A stretch of 24,688 bases of DNA from Pedosphaera sp. (GTDB lineage Bacteria; Verrucomicrobiota; Verrucomicrobiia; Limisphaerales; UBA9464). This document shows, in pieces, positions 1 through 8,342 of the stretch. The stretch covers positions 1-24,688 of the forward strand of contig SIAZ01000015.1 of NCBI GenBank assembly GCA_009695405.1, given 5' to 3'. Positions within the stretch are counted from its first letter, which is position 1; the number at the start of each line of letters is the position of its first letter. The notes under the pieces were generated by a model. The model searched no databases. It was not told the origin of the DNA and worked only from the letters and a program-made list of their open reading frames with translations. The position numbers were made by a program, and so were the translations under genes.

Positions 1-165
1 GGAATATTGGCCCATTGGACTCAAGGTCTGACGACAGCCTTCATGGAGGGGCTCAACAGCCTGTTCTCGGCTGTGAAGCGCAAGGCCCGCGGGTATCGGT
101 CGGTCGAATATATAACTACCATGCTCTACTTCGTCGCCGGAAAACTCACTCTACCGTGCTACTGA
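1..165 (+). CDS. ISL3-family transposase, C-terminal fragment (cut by window start)
   Basis: Reading frame 1 is open from the first base to a TGA at 163-165 and encodes about 54 residues. It contains the pattern WTQGLTTAFMEGLNSLF, then KRKARGYRSVEY and a closing FVAGKL stretch. This is the conserved tail of the DDE transposases of the ISL3 family, in which a Glu in the EGLN motif is the last acidic catalytic residue and K-x-x-A-x-G-Y/F-R follows it. The rest of the gene, normally about 400 residues, lies outside the window, so whether the element is intact cannot be judged. The frame has no start codon inside the window and would be missed by a start-to-stop ORF caller. The family assignment rests on motif recognition, not on a database comparison. 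Confidence 0.8.
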   Translation, partial: GILAHWTQGLTTAFMEGLNSLFSAVKRKARGYRSVEYITTMLYFVAGKLTLPCY

Positions 166-188
166 CCCACTGAAAGTAGCGAGGAACC
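162..188. repeat. Probable right terminal inverted repeat of the ISL3 element
   Basis: Just after the transposase stop codon lies CCCACTGAAAGTAGCGAGGAACC. Read inwards from the element end it begins GGTTCCTCGCTACTTTCAGTG, which resembles the GG-x-TCTTCGC-x-x-TTT type ends usual for ISL3 elements. If so, the element ends near position 188 and the AT-rich bases after it (about 189-196) would be the 8-bp target duplication. The left end is outside the window, so neither the repeat nor the duplication can be confirmed here. Confidence 0.5.
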
Positions 189-245
189 AGTTTTTAAAAT
201 TCGTCCTCGTTGATCGAAGGAATTTTTGATACACAATTTTTTGAG

Positions 246-1097
246 ATGAATATGAAGTTTGGAAGGTTAAATAAGCGGAGATATAAGCGGAGATATAAGC
301 GGAGATGTGACCACCCCACAATGGGGGGCTTTACCTTAATCGAATTGTTGGTGGTCATCGCCATTATCGCCATTCTGGCGGGCATGCTTCTTCCAGCCTT
401 AGCTAATGCCAAGGCCAAGGGGGCCCAAGCGACCTGTATGAGTAATTTGCGCCAGATATCGATTGGTACCACGATGTACACTCAGGACAATGCTGATTTT
501 TTCCACAACCGGTCTGGGTCGGCTCCAAACGATGGTCAATGGACATCCTCCCCAGCGTCGCAGGTGATCTTGGCTCCGTCTGATGGTAAAGCCTATTGGG
601 CTACAGCTTACATTTCCTATTTTGGTGGGGCGCGTCGAATTGGGCGATGCCCCGGTGCCCGAACCGTAGACGACTGGCGCGATGATGGGTCTCGGCCGAA
701 GTGGCCAATGGAATGGTGGTTAGATTCCAGCTATGGACTTAACCAATTTGCGGTGCTGGACTATAAGTCGGCCACAGACAAACCACTAAAAATTTCAACA
801 CTGAACAATCCGTCTACCTTAATTTATGCGCAGGATGCAGCGGAGCAGCGGATGGATGGAGCTTCCGACACCTTAGCCGCTTGGCCTGGGGGTAATCCGG
901 TAAATTTAGATCAATGGAGGGTTAGCTTGGCCCCACTTTACCCGGGTAAAAAGATGGAATACGAATGGTTCCGGCATGGTCGGAAATGCAACACGCTTTG
1001 GGCGATGGGGAATGTCTCAGTTATTCCTTATTCCACAGGGCCAGGTATCGATTACCGCTGGTATACTGGTGAACCAGCGACGTTGACTCCTCGCTAA
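246..1097 (+). CDS. Prepilin-type N-terminal cleavage/methylation domain protein (pseudopilin-like)
   Basis: This is a probable type II secretion or type IV pilus-like minor pseudopilin, made as a precursor, cut by prepilin peptidase and anchored in the inner membrane. The class III leader is clear: a long basic leader, then G^FTLIELLVV with cleavage after Gly and Glu at mature position 5, then a hydrophobic helix IAIIAILAGMLLPALA. The following segment (NAKAKGAQATCMSNLRQISIG, split by a Cys) is typical of the many such proteins in Verrucomicrobiota and Planctomycetota. The frame is open from a TTG at 210, but the ATG at 246 (or 252) is the better start. Near the C-terminus is RHGRKCNTLWAMGNVSV, which fits the spacing of the H-x9-DG motif of this family but has MG where DG is usual. 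The leader is lengthened by three 12-bp repeats. The gene begins about 60 bp after an ISL3 element end, so its native promoter may have been displaced. Confidence 0.9.
   Translation: MNMKFGRLNKRRYKRRYKRRCDHPTMGGFTLIELLVVIAIIAILAGMLLPALANAKAKGAQATCMSNLRQISIGTTMYTQDNADFFHNRSGSAPNDGQWTSSPASQVILAPSDGKAYWATAYISYFGGARRIGRCPGARTVDDWRDDGSRPKWPMEWWLDSSYGLNQFAVLDYKSATDKPLKISTLNNPSTLIYAQDAAEQRMDGASDTLAAWPGGNPVNLDQWRVSLAPLYPGKKMEYEWFRHGRKCNTLWAMGNVSVIPYSTGPGIDYRWYTGEPATLTPR
271..306 (+). repeat. Threefold perfect 12-bp tandem repeat in the prepilin leader
   Basis: The unit ATAAGCGGAGAT occurs three times without a mismatch, at 271-282, 283-294 and 295-306. It lies inside the prepilin coding sequence and, being a multiple of three, adds a basic KRRY-type four-residue unit per copy (KRRYKRRYKRR) ahead of the cleavage site. 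A change in copy number would alter leader length and charge without shifting the frame. Confidence 0.95.
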
Positions 1098-1144
1098 GTT
1101 GACTTTCTTTAAACCACCGATCAGACTTTTGATTTCGTTGCCTT

Positions 1145-1471
1145 ATGAGTCCATTTTCAATTTTTGCCCGTTTTTTTGTGGTTGCTATTTTAGTCTCGGG
1201 CTGCGAGCCCAAATCCGAAGTTGTTGCTCCCAAGGATAGTTCTGCAGAGGCCAAATCCTTAGCAGAAGCGACAAGCAAGGCTGCGATGGAACAACCCGCC
1301 GATGCCCTCGCCTTGGTTGAAAGTCTGAATCGCCGGAATGATGTCTCAACCGCCGATCGTGCCGTCGCTCTTAAGGCTCAGCAAGACGCCTTAAAAAAAT
1401 TAGCGGAAGATGCCGCATCGGGTAACGCTCAAGCTCAAAGTGCTATCGATCGGTACCGCGCTTCCAAATAA
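1145..1471 (+). CDS. Small predicted lipoprotein
   Basis: The 108-residue product starts with a short n-region, a hydrophobic stretch (FARFFVVAILVSGC) and a lipobox V-S-G-C at residues 17-20. This predicts signal peptidase II processing and lipidation of Cys20. The mature part is about 88 residues, Ala/Glu/Lys/Asp rich and probably helical, with no Cys after the lipidated one and no domain I recognise. It lies 47 bp downstream of the prepilin gene and about 57 bp upstream of the large LamG protein, all on the same strand. The three may be one cell-envelope transcription unit, but this is inferred only from spacing. The long antisense frame overlapping it has no such features and was left out. 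Confidence 0.8.
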   Translation: MSPFSIFARFFVVAILVSGCEPKSEVVAPKDSSAEAKSLAEATSKAAMEQPADALALVESLNRRNDVSTADRAVALKAQQDALKKLAEDAASGNAQAQSAIDRYRASK

Positions 1472-1528
1472 ATCTTCTCTCCTCAGTTTCTGTTAGTTTT
1501 GTTACCAAAAATAGAAAATGCTACAACA

Positions 1529-4500
1529 ATGAGACCAATTCAAAATCTAAAACATCTGACTCTAGGGGCTCTTTTGAGCGCTTTCGGGCTACAGGCTGCC
1601 ACTACCGCAATTATTCCAGCGGACTTTGCTTATCCGTTGACGGCTGTTAGCGCCGCTAACCGTGGATTCGTTGTCCGGGTGAAGCAGGCAACAACAACCG
1701 CTGGGGAGCTTGTCAACAGCACGGCTCGCACTGAGGCTCAACTTGCCGGTACGTTGGTTAATCGTGTTACTGGTTTGCCTTACGAGAACATTATTGATCT
1801 AGCGGCTGCCACCTTTGTGAACGGTGTTTACACCGAAACAACAGCCATTAATTATGAGCAGGGTGGTAGCACTGGCCAGTTCTTCCCAGGGGTCCCCGGC
1901 ACAGAAAACCACACTGATAATATCGCCATGGAAGTGGTGACGTGGTTGGAACTGCCGGTTGGTACCCACAGCATGGTTGTCAATTCCGACGACGGTTTTC
2001 GGGTGACTGTCGGTAAGGAATCACGTGATCAAACCACAGCCATTGAACTCGGTAAGTATGAAGGCGGTCGTGGTGCTGGGGATAGTATTTTCAACTTCAC
2101 CGTCACTCAATCCGGGGTCTACTCCTTTCGATTGATTTATCAAGAAGGCGGCGGTGGTGCAAATTGCTCCTGGTTTACTGCACCTGTCGGAAATCCCGAG
2201 GCGCGAGTTTTGGTCAATGATGCTGCGGGCATTAAGGCTTACAATAAGATCAATGTCGCCACCCCTGCCTATGTCTCGGTGTTGCTCCCGTCTATTGGAA
2301 GCTCCGATGTCTCGCCTGGTATTGTGTTCAAAGCGACCCTAAATAATGGGTCCGCTTCTCAAATCCCTGTTAGTTCGGTCAAATTGACCTTCGACGGCGC
2401 TAGTGTCGCCGCGGTGGTGACCTCAACCGCAGGTGCGATCCAAGTTTCCTATGATCCTCCGGGGCTCTTGGAACCGGGTTCCAAGCATACAGTCGTTCTG
2501 GAGTATCTCGACGGTTCAACGGCCCGTAAGCTGGACTACTCTTTCACCAGCTCCACCACCGGAAACTTGACGTTGCCAACACCGATCTGGATCGAAAATT
2601 TCGACTCCACATCAGAAGGTGCCGTGCCGAAGGGTTGGACTCTTGCAAATCATTCGGGCGATCCCTCCGGCGAAGCACCTGACTTCGATAATCCGAATAA
2701 TGACGTCTACCTCGACTGGGTTGTGATTCCAAAGAGCCGCGTTCTCAGTGCCAAGTGGGATGCGGGCCGTCGGTTGAATGTCAACGAACAATTCGTCAAT
2801 GGGCAGTTGGTTAGTTCTCTCGTCGATGGTAATTTCCTCTATGCTGAGTCCGACAATCGGGGTGGCAGCCAGGTACAGTATGCCTTCTCACCGGATCAAA
2901 ATCTGACCGGCAAGACCAACATTTATCTGTCCTTCCATAGTATCTACGAGCAGAACCAAGACAGCATCGGTGCTATCGAACACTCCATCGATAAGGGTGT
3001 TACTTGGCTCCCGATCTTGTATATGTTGGATGGGCCGGATATCAAGTTGGGTGCGGATGGTAAACCCGATGGTTACGCCACTATGACGGCGGCTAACCCA
3101 GATACCGCTGTTGATCCAAATGGCGGTGTCGATGCCAATGGCGACCCGGTCAGGACCTATGGCGCTTTTATTGGCGTCGCAACTAATCAATGGCCGAATA
3201 TCGGCTCGTTCATCAGTGCTCGACTCAATGACAACCCTAATGAATCGAAGCGGATCGAACTCTTTCGTCTACCTAAAGCCGACGGTCAAGCGACGGTTCG
3301 CTTGCGCTTTGCTCAGGCGGGCACGGGCAGTTGGTATTTTGGAATCGATAATGTTGGTCTCTATTCGATTAACACCATTGCTAAACCGGTGATTGCCAGT
3401 GCCTCCGGTGGGCTGTCCCTGATTGCAGGTAGCCGAGCTACCTTCACCGTCGATGCCCGCGGCGAACAACTCAGTTACCAATGGCAGTTGAACAGCAATT
3501 CCATTCCCAATGCCACCAACAACTCCTATGTCATCTCGGTTACCAAGGTGAGCGACTCTGGCAGCTATCGGGTGGTCATCACTAACCCCGGTGGAGAAAT
3601 GTTTTCTGCTGATGCGAGCCTCTTGGTGAGTTCCCCGTTGTCCGATCCGGCAGCTTTGTCCAAGGGACTTGTTGCTTATTTTCCGTTTGATGGTAATTAC
3701 TCCGATATTAAGGGTAACGTCACGGCCACTGCCAAAGGAGCTCCGACCTTCGAGGCCGGCAAACGCGGTCAGGGTATTCACGTTAAGAATTTGAAAGACG
3801 GTTCCCTGAACAATTACGTGTCCCTCGGCTATCCTAACGCCTTGAAGTTCGGTGACTCGAAAGATTTCACTGTCTCCTTTTGGGTAAAACTTATCAGCCA
3901 AGCCGATGACCAAGCTTTCATCTCAAACAAGGATTGGAATTCTTCCAATAACCGTGGTTGGGGCATCTTCTCTCAAGGCGGAGCGCTCACCCGAGTGAAC
4001 ATCACCGGCCCAGCTTCTTCCGATAAATTTAGCCAAAAGCCTCCCGCTAATCTCCCCGACGGTCAGTGGCATTTGATCACTGTTGCAGTTGCTCGCACGG
4101 GTACGGTGGACTCCTATGTCGATGGGACTCTTTCCCTATCGGTTCCGATTGTCACCAAGGGTAATATTGATACCGACGATCTCGGCTTCGCTGTGAACCT
4201 AGGTCAAGATGGCACTGGCAAGTACACCGACGGGGGGGCCGCCGAGTTGGATGCCGTTCTCGATGAGGTTGCTGTCTGGGATCGTGCCCTCAATGCTCAG
4301 GAAGCTATGGCGATCTACAGCCTCGGCAGTGTAGGAGAGAGCATCATCGTTCCAGCTTTGACTCAGAACCTCGAAGTCTATCTTCCCTTCGACGGCAACT
4401 ACATCGACAAGTCGGGTAAAGGTGTTGTTGCTGCGGCCGTAGGTGCTCCTGATTTCCAAGCCGGATCCATTGGTCAAGGAATTCACGTTAATAATAAAAA

Positions 4501-5269
4501 AGATGGTTCGGTGAATAATTACGTGACCCTCGGCTATCCACAGGGCTTGAAGTTCGGTGAAACCGGTAGCTTCTCTGTCTCCTTCTGGGTGAAGCTCAAT
4601 GGCCAAGCTGACGACCAAGCTTTCATCTCCAACAAAGACTGGAATTCCTCCAACAACCGTGGTTGGGGTATTTTCTCTCAAGGGGGTGGGGTTATCCGTA
4701 ATCAGTTCACTGGACCAGTCGCGGGCGATAAGTATAGCCAGAAACCAGCCCTCGGCTTAAACGATGCCCAATGGCATTTGGTCAGTGTTTCCGTGGATCG
4801 CGCCACAGGCAAGTCTGACACTTACTTAGATGGCAGCCTCAACCACACCTCTCCCTTGGCTACCAAGGGTTCGTTTGACACCGACGACCTATCCTTCGCG
4901 GTGAATATCGGTCAAGATGGCACTGGCAAGTACACCGATGGTGGTGCTGCTGAAATAGATGCTGTCATTGACGACCTCGCTATTTGGAGCCGCCCTCTGG
5001 TCGGCGTCGAAGTCGCTGGTATCTACTCCAAGGCGCTAGGCGGTAAAGGACTCTTGGACTCTGCGACTCCTCCTGTCTTGGGTCCCTCTTTGGCTCCTGT
5101 TCCGGCGGGTCTCACCGCCTTGACCGGCGCGATATTGGATGCTGCTACTAAGACCATCACCGTTGATCTTCCCGCCAACGGCGCTCAAGGCTATCTCGCC
5201 ATCAAGCCCTCAGTGACTATCCTTAGCACCAAGATCGTGGGTGGTAAGTTGGTCATTAAATATCAGTGA
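1529..5269 (+). CDS. Large secreted PA14-like / Ig-like / tandem LamG domain protein
   Basis: This 1246-residue exported protein is probably surface-attached or secreted and binds carbohydrate or other ligands through beta-sandwich domains. The frame is open from a TTG at 1499, but ATG 1529 gives a clean Sec signal peptide (LTLGALLSAFGLQA, then ATT). Domains by approximate residue: a PA14-like sandwich at 100-230 with SDDGFRV and a Gly-rich GGGGANCSW segment; a linker sandwich at 230-350; a jelly-roll region at 350-617 ending in WYFGIDNVGLY; an Ig-like domain at 620-702 (YQWQLNSN, DSGSYRVVITN); and two LamG/concanavalin domains at 710-938 and 946-1172, each starting L/V-YFPFDGNY-like and containing FISNKDWNSSNNRGWGIFSQ. 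The C-terminal 70 residues form a short beta-rich tail. No PEP-CTERM, LPXTG or type IX sorting signal was recognised. The ligand is unknown. A strong terminator follows. Confidence 0.88.
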   Translation: MRPIQNLKHLTLGALLSAFGLQAATTAIIPADFAYPLTAVSAANRGFVVRVKQATTTAGELVNSTARTEAQLAGTLVNRVTGLPYENIIDLAAATFVNGVYTETTAINYEQGGSTGQFFPGVPGTENHTDNIAMEVVTWLELPVGTHSMVVNSDDGFRVTVGKESRDQTTAIELGKYEGGRGAGDSIFNFTVTQSGVYSFRLIYQEGGGGANCSWFTAPVGNPEARVLVNDAAGIKAYNKINVATPAYVSVLLPSIGSSDVSPGIVFKATLNNGSASQIPVSSVKLTFDGASVAAVVTSTAGAIQVSYDPPGLLEPGSKHTVVLEYLDGSTARKLDYSFTSSTTGNLTLPTPIWIENFDSTSEGAVPKGWTLANHSGDPSGEAPDFDNPNNDVYLDWVVIPKSRVLSAKWDAGRRLNVNEQFVNGQLVSSLVDGNFLYAESDNRGGSQVQYAFSPDQNLTGKTNIYLSFHSIYEQNQDSIGAIEHSIDKGVTWLPILYMLDGPDIKLGADGKPDGYATMTAANPDTAVDPNGGVDANGDPVRTYGAFIGVATNQWPNIGSFISARLNDNPNESKRIELFRLPKADGQATVRLRFAQAGTGSWYFGIDNVGLYSINTIAKPVIASASGGLSLIAGSRATFTVDARGEQLSYQWQLNSNSIPNATNNSYVISVTKVSDSGSYRVVITNPGGEMFSADASLLVSSPLSDPAALSKGLVAYFPFDGNYSDIKGNVTATAKGAPTFEAGKRGQGIHVKNLKDGSLNNYVSLGYPNALKFGDSKDFTVSFWVKLISQADDQAFISNKDWNSSNNRGWGIFSQGGALTRVNITGPASSDKFSQKPPANLPDGQWHLITVAVARTGTVDSYVDGTLSLSVPIVTKGNIDTDDLGFAVNLGQDGTGKYTDGGAAELDAVLDEVAVWDRALNAQEAMAIYSLGSVGESIIVPALTQNLEVYLPFDGNYIDKSGKGVVAAAVGAPDFQAGSIGQGIHVNNKKDGSVNNYVTLGYPQGLKFGETGSFSVSFWVKLNGQADDQAFISNKDWNSSNNRGWGIFSQGGGVIRNQFTGPVAGDKYSQKPALGLNDAQWHLVSVSVDRATGKSDTYLDGSLNHTSPLATKGSFDTDDLSFAVNIGQDGTGKYTDGGAAEIDAVIDDLAIWSRPLVGVEVAGIYSKALGGKGLLDSATPPVLGPSLAPVPAGLTALTGAILDAATKTITVDLPANGAQGYLAIKPSVTILSTKIVGGKLVIKYQ
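3665..5040 (+). repeat. Tandem duplicated LamG coding modules
   Basis: Two consecutive modules of about 660-670 bp (about 3665-4325 and 4370-5040) encode the two LamG domains and remain similar at the DNA level. The stretch starting GATGACCAAGCTTTCATCTC near 3904 has a counterpart near 4609 with only scattered, mostly synonymous differences. GGTCAAGATGGCACTGGCAA is identical at about 4202 and 4912. This indicates internal duplication within the gene and not two independently acquired domains. Confidence 0.9.
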
Positions 5270-5310
5270 TCCACTCAAGCGATACTTTTTGAGTCGCTCT
5301 TTTCAGATGA

Positions 5311-5339
5311 GGGACCGGTCGAAAGACTGGTCCCTTTTT
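5311..5339 (+). terminator. Rho-independent terminator after the LamG gene
   Basis: A 10-bp stem, GGGACCGGTC paired with GACTGGTCCC (one G-U pair), closes a GAAA tetraloop and is followed directly by TTTTT. It lies 41 bp after the LamG stop codon and 54 bp before uvrA. It should therefore end the envelope transcription unit and leave uvrA with its own promoter between about 5340 and 5393. Confidence 0.92.
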
Positions 5340-5393
5340 AATTCTCTTGGCTTCGGCGTTTCCACAAGCACTCGCCGTCTCTAGAGTACCTCC

Positions 5394-8312
5394 ATGTCGA
5401 AGGATTTCATCCGCGTGATCGGCGCGCGGCAGCATAATCTCAAAAATCTGTCGCTCTCCATTCCACGCGACCAACTCGTGGTCTTCACTGGGCCGAGTGG
5501 TTCAGGTAAATCGTCTCTTGCCTTCGATACGCTCTTTGCGGAGGGGCAACGCAAATACATTGAATCACTCTCGGCTTACGCACGGCAATTTCTTGATCAA
5601 CTCCAAAAGCCAGACGTTGATCACATCGAAGGGCTCTCCCCCGCTATTGCGATCGAACAGCGGACGAGTGGCACTAATCCCCGCTCCACCATCGCGACCA
5701 CGACAGAGATTTATGATTATCTCCGTTTACTTTATGCGCATCTAGGTCAAGCCCACGATCCCGAAACGGGGGCACCGATGACCCATCAGTCGGCGTCTCA
5801 AATTACCGATCGTATCGCCACTCTTCCTGATAAATCTCGACTCATACTTCTGGCACCGGTAATCGAAGATCAGAGGGGCGAATTTCGGGATGTCCTTGAA
5901 CGCCTCCAACGCGATGGTTTTGTTCGTGCCCGTATTGATGGAGAAATCCAAGAACTGAACCCGAAAACCCTTGTCAGGCTTGATCCAAAATCGGCGCATA
6001 CTATTGAGGCGGTCATTGACCGTATCGTCATGACCTTGGGAATCCGAGTTCGTCTAGCTGACTCGGTAGAAGCGGCTCTGCGTCGAGGTGAAGGGCGCCT
6101 TCGGACACTTCACCAACTTCCAGACCAACCCAACGCGCCTTGGATTGAATTGTTGCACTCGACTCGGATGTGTTCCCCTTCGTCGGGGCGATCCTTTGAT
6201 ACCCCGACCCCTCAACTCTTTTCCTTCAATTCTCCCAAGGGAGCTTGCCCGGTCTGCCATGGGTTGGGTCAGAAACGGTTGTTTGATACCGCGCTAATTG
6301 TTCCTGATGAAAACAAGTCCCTCGACGATGGAGCGGTTCAGCCCTATCGACGTATGGGCGGTAAAAAAATGGCCGGATATTATCAAGGACTTTTGAAAGG
6401 AGTTGCCGTCCATTGCAATACGCCTATGGATCGGCCGTGGAAAGGTCTTTCCGATGCCTTTAAACAGTCGATTCTCCGCGGAACTGGTGTTGAGGTTGTT
6501 GACTTTAGTTCTCTCGCGGGTGGCGCTTCGAAAAAGGGAAATAAACCGTTCGAAGGAGTGGTGCCTCATCTTGAGCGACTCTATGCCGAAAGCGAAAGCG
6601 AACTCACCCGGAACCGGCTTAAGGCTTATATGAGTCTTTACCCCTGCGACACTTGCCGAGGCCGCCGCCTACGACCGGAGACGCTGGCAATTACTCTGCC
6701 GGAGACAGGGCATCGGGTGAGGGAGAATTCTCCCGTGCCGGGCTTGAGTATTGCCGGGTTTTGTGGGCTATCAATTCACGACGCTAACGCTTTCCTCACC
6801 GCTTTAACCCTCAATGAGTATCAGCGTCAAATCGCGAGCGAAGTCGTCGCTGAAATTCGTAAGCGGCTGAGCTTTTTGATCGAGGTGGGTTTGGGATATC
6901 TGACTCTCGAACGCGAAAGCGGGACACTCAGTGGCGGTGAAGCCCAACGGATTCGTCTAGCGACCCAGATAGGGGCGGGACTTGTCGGGGTTCTCTATAT
7001 TCTTGATGAACCCAGTATCGGCCTCCACCAACGCGATAACGAACGTCTGCTTGAAACTCTTCGTCGTCTACGTGATGCCGGCAATTCAGTCATCGTGGTT
7101 GAACACGATGAAGACACTATTCGTGCTGCGGATTATGTCGTTGATATGGGGCCGGGTGCGGGTATCCGTGGCGGCGAAATTGTTGCTGTGGGTACTCCCG
7201 CTGAAATTATTGCTGCTCCAAAATCGGTCACCGGGCGTTATCTTTCGGGCGATTTATCTATCCCAATTCCGCGTCAACGTATCCTTCCTCGAGAGGACAA
7301 GGGCTGGCTTGAAATTCTCGGTGCAACGGAGAATAACCTACGCAATATCGATGTTCGTATTCCTTTGGGCACTTTGACCTGTGTGACTGGTGTCAGTGGC
7401 AGTGGTAAGTCGACACTGGTAGACGATATTCTTCGGCGAGCGATCTTCCGTCAGTGGTACGGATCGAAAGAGCGACCGGGTGCACATCGCGAAATTCGCA
7501 ACCTAGATCAGTTTGAGAAATGTATTGTCATCGATCAAACCCCGATTGGGCGCACGCCGAGGTCTAATCCGGCGACTTATACTGGAATGTTTAATGAAAT
7601 CCGCGAGCTCTTTTCTTTGGTGCCGACCGCGCGAGTCCGCGGTTACGATGCCGGTCGTTTTAGCTTTAACGTCAAGGGTGGGCGTTGTGAAAAGTGTGAA
7701 GGTGACGGACTTATCAAAATTGAAATGCACTTTCTGCCCCCAGTTTATGTCACGTGTGAAGCGTGTGCTGGGAAGCGTTATAACCGTGAAACCCTCGAAA
7801 TTACCTATAAAGGACTCAATATCGCCGATGTTCTCCAGCTCACTGTGGAGGAAGCGGTCATTTTCTTTCGAGCAGTTCCCAAACTCTACGAACCCAGCCT
7901 GACTCTCGCTGAGGTGGGTCTCGGTTACCTGCGCTTGGGACAATCAGCCACCACTCTCTCTGGGGGCGAGGCTCAACGCCTCAAAATCGCCGCCGAACTC
8001 TCCCGCCGTCAAAGTGGGCGTGTCCTCTATATTCTTGATGAACCCACCACTGGGCTTCATTTTCAAGATATCGCCAAGCTTCTCGAGGTTCTCTTTAAGC
8101 TTCGTAAATCTGGTAACACTCTCTTGGTGATCGAACACAATCTTGATGTCATCAAAGTAGCTGATTGGGTCATTGACCTAGGGCCCGAAGGCGGTTCGGG
8201 TGGTGGATTCATCCTCGCTGAGGGGCCTCCGGAGACGATCGCACTCGCACCTGATAGTTATACTGGTCGGTTTCTTGCGAGGTTGATGGCAGCGACAACC
8301 ACGCGGAGTTGA
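5394..8312 (+). CDS. uvrA: Excinuclease ABC subunit A (UvrA)
   Basis: UvrA is the damage-recognition ATPase of nucleotide excision repair. It dimerises, loads UvrB on lesions and acts with UvrC. The 972-residue product is full length (E. coli UvrA is 940). Two ABC modules are visible. The first has Walker A GPSGSGKS near residue 33, signature LSGGEAQRIRLA and Walker B LYILDEPSIGLH. The second has Walker A GVSGSGKST near 666, signature LSGGEAQRLKIA and LYILDEPTTGLH. Zinc-binding CxxC pairs occur at CPVC (about 285), CDTC (about 419), CEKC (about 765) and CEAC (about 788), with the usual MHFLPPVYV segment between the last two. The N-terminal RQHNLKNL motif supports ATG 5394. No Shine-Dalgarno site is evident; the bases before the start read TACCTCC. 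The downstream DHPS-like gene is 30 bp away and may be cotranscribed. Confidence 0.97.
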   Translation: MSKDFIRVIGARQHNLKNLSLSIPRDQLVVFTGPSGSGKSSLAFDTLFAEGQRKYIESLSAYARQFLDQLQKPDVDHIEGLSPAIAIEQRTSGTNPRSTIATTTEIYDYLRLLYAHLGQAHDPETGAPMTHQSASQITDRIATLPDKSRLILLAPVIEDQRGEFRDVLERLQRDGFVRARIDGEIQELNPKTLVRLDPKSAHTIEAVIDRIVMTLGIRVRLADSVEAALRRGEGRLRTLHQLPDQPNAPWIELLHSTRMCSPSSGRSFDTPTPQLFSFNSPKGACPVCHGLGQKRLFDTALIVPDENKSLDDGAVQPYRRMGGKKMAGYYQGLLKGVAVHCNTPMDRPWKGLSDAFKQSILRGTGVEVVDFSSLAGGASKKGNKPFEGVVPHLERLYAESESELTRNRLKAYMSLYPCDTCRGRRLRPETLAITLPETGHRVRENSPVPGLSIAGFCGLSIHDANAFLTALTLNEYQRQIASEVVAEIRKRLSFLIEVGLGYLTLERESGTLSGGEAQRIRLATQIGAGLVGVLYILDEPSIGLHQRDNERLLETLRRLRDAGNSVIVVEHDEDTIRAADYVVDMGPGAGIRGGEIVAVGTPAEIIAAPKSVTGRYLSGDLSIPIPRQRILPREDKGWLEILGATENNLRNIDVRIPLGTLTCVTGVSGSGKSTLVDDILRRAIFRQWYGSKERPGAHREIRNLDQFEKCIVIDQTPIGRTPRSNPATYTGMFNEIRELFSLVPTARVRGYDAGRFSFNVKGGRCEKCEGDGLIKIEMHFLPPVYVTCEACAGKRYNRETLEITYKGLNIADVLQLTVEEAVIFFRAVPKLYEPSLTLAEVGLGYLRLGQSATTLSGGEAQRLKIAAELSRRQSGRVLYILDEPTTGLHFQDIAKLLEVLFKLRKSGNTLLVIEHNLDVIKVADWVIDLGPEGGSGGGFILAEGPPETIALAPDSYTGRFLARLMAATTTRS

Positions 8313-8342
8313 CGGATTACAACCTGACCACATTTTGTTTCT

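Noticed and set aside
1021..1278. 85-residue minus-strand frame over the prepilin end and lipoprotein
   Set aside because: The sense strand encodes a lipobox protein; the antisense product has no features and overlaps two genes.
3269..3913. 214-residue minus-strand open frame inside the LamG gene
   Set aside because: It is antisense to a clear domain-bearing protein, has no recognisable motif, and a parallel antisense frame at 4199-4681 exists only because the LamG module is duplicated.
7503..7943. 146-residue minus-strand frame inside uvrA
   Set aside because: Mirror frame of the highly conserved second ATPase module of UvrA.
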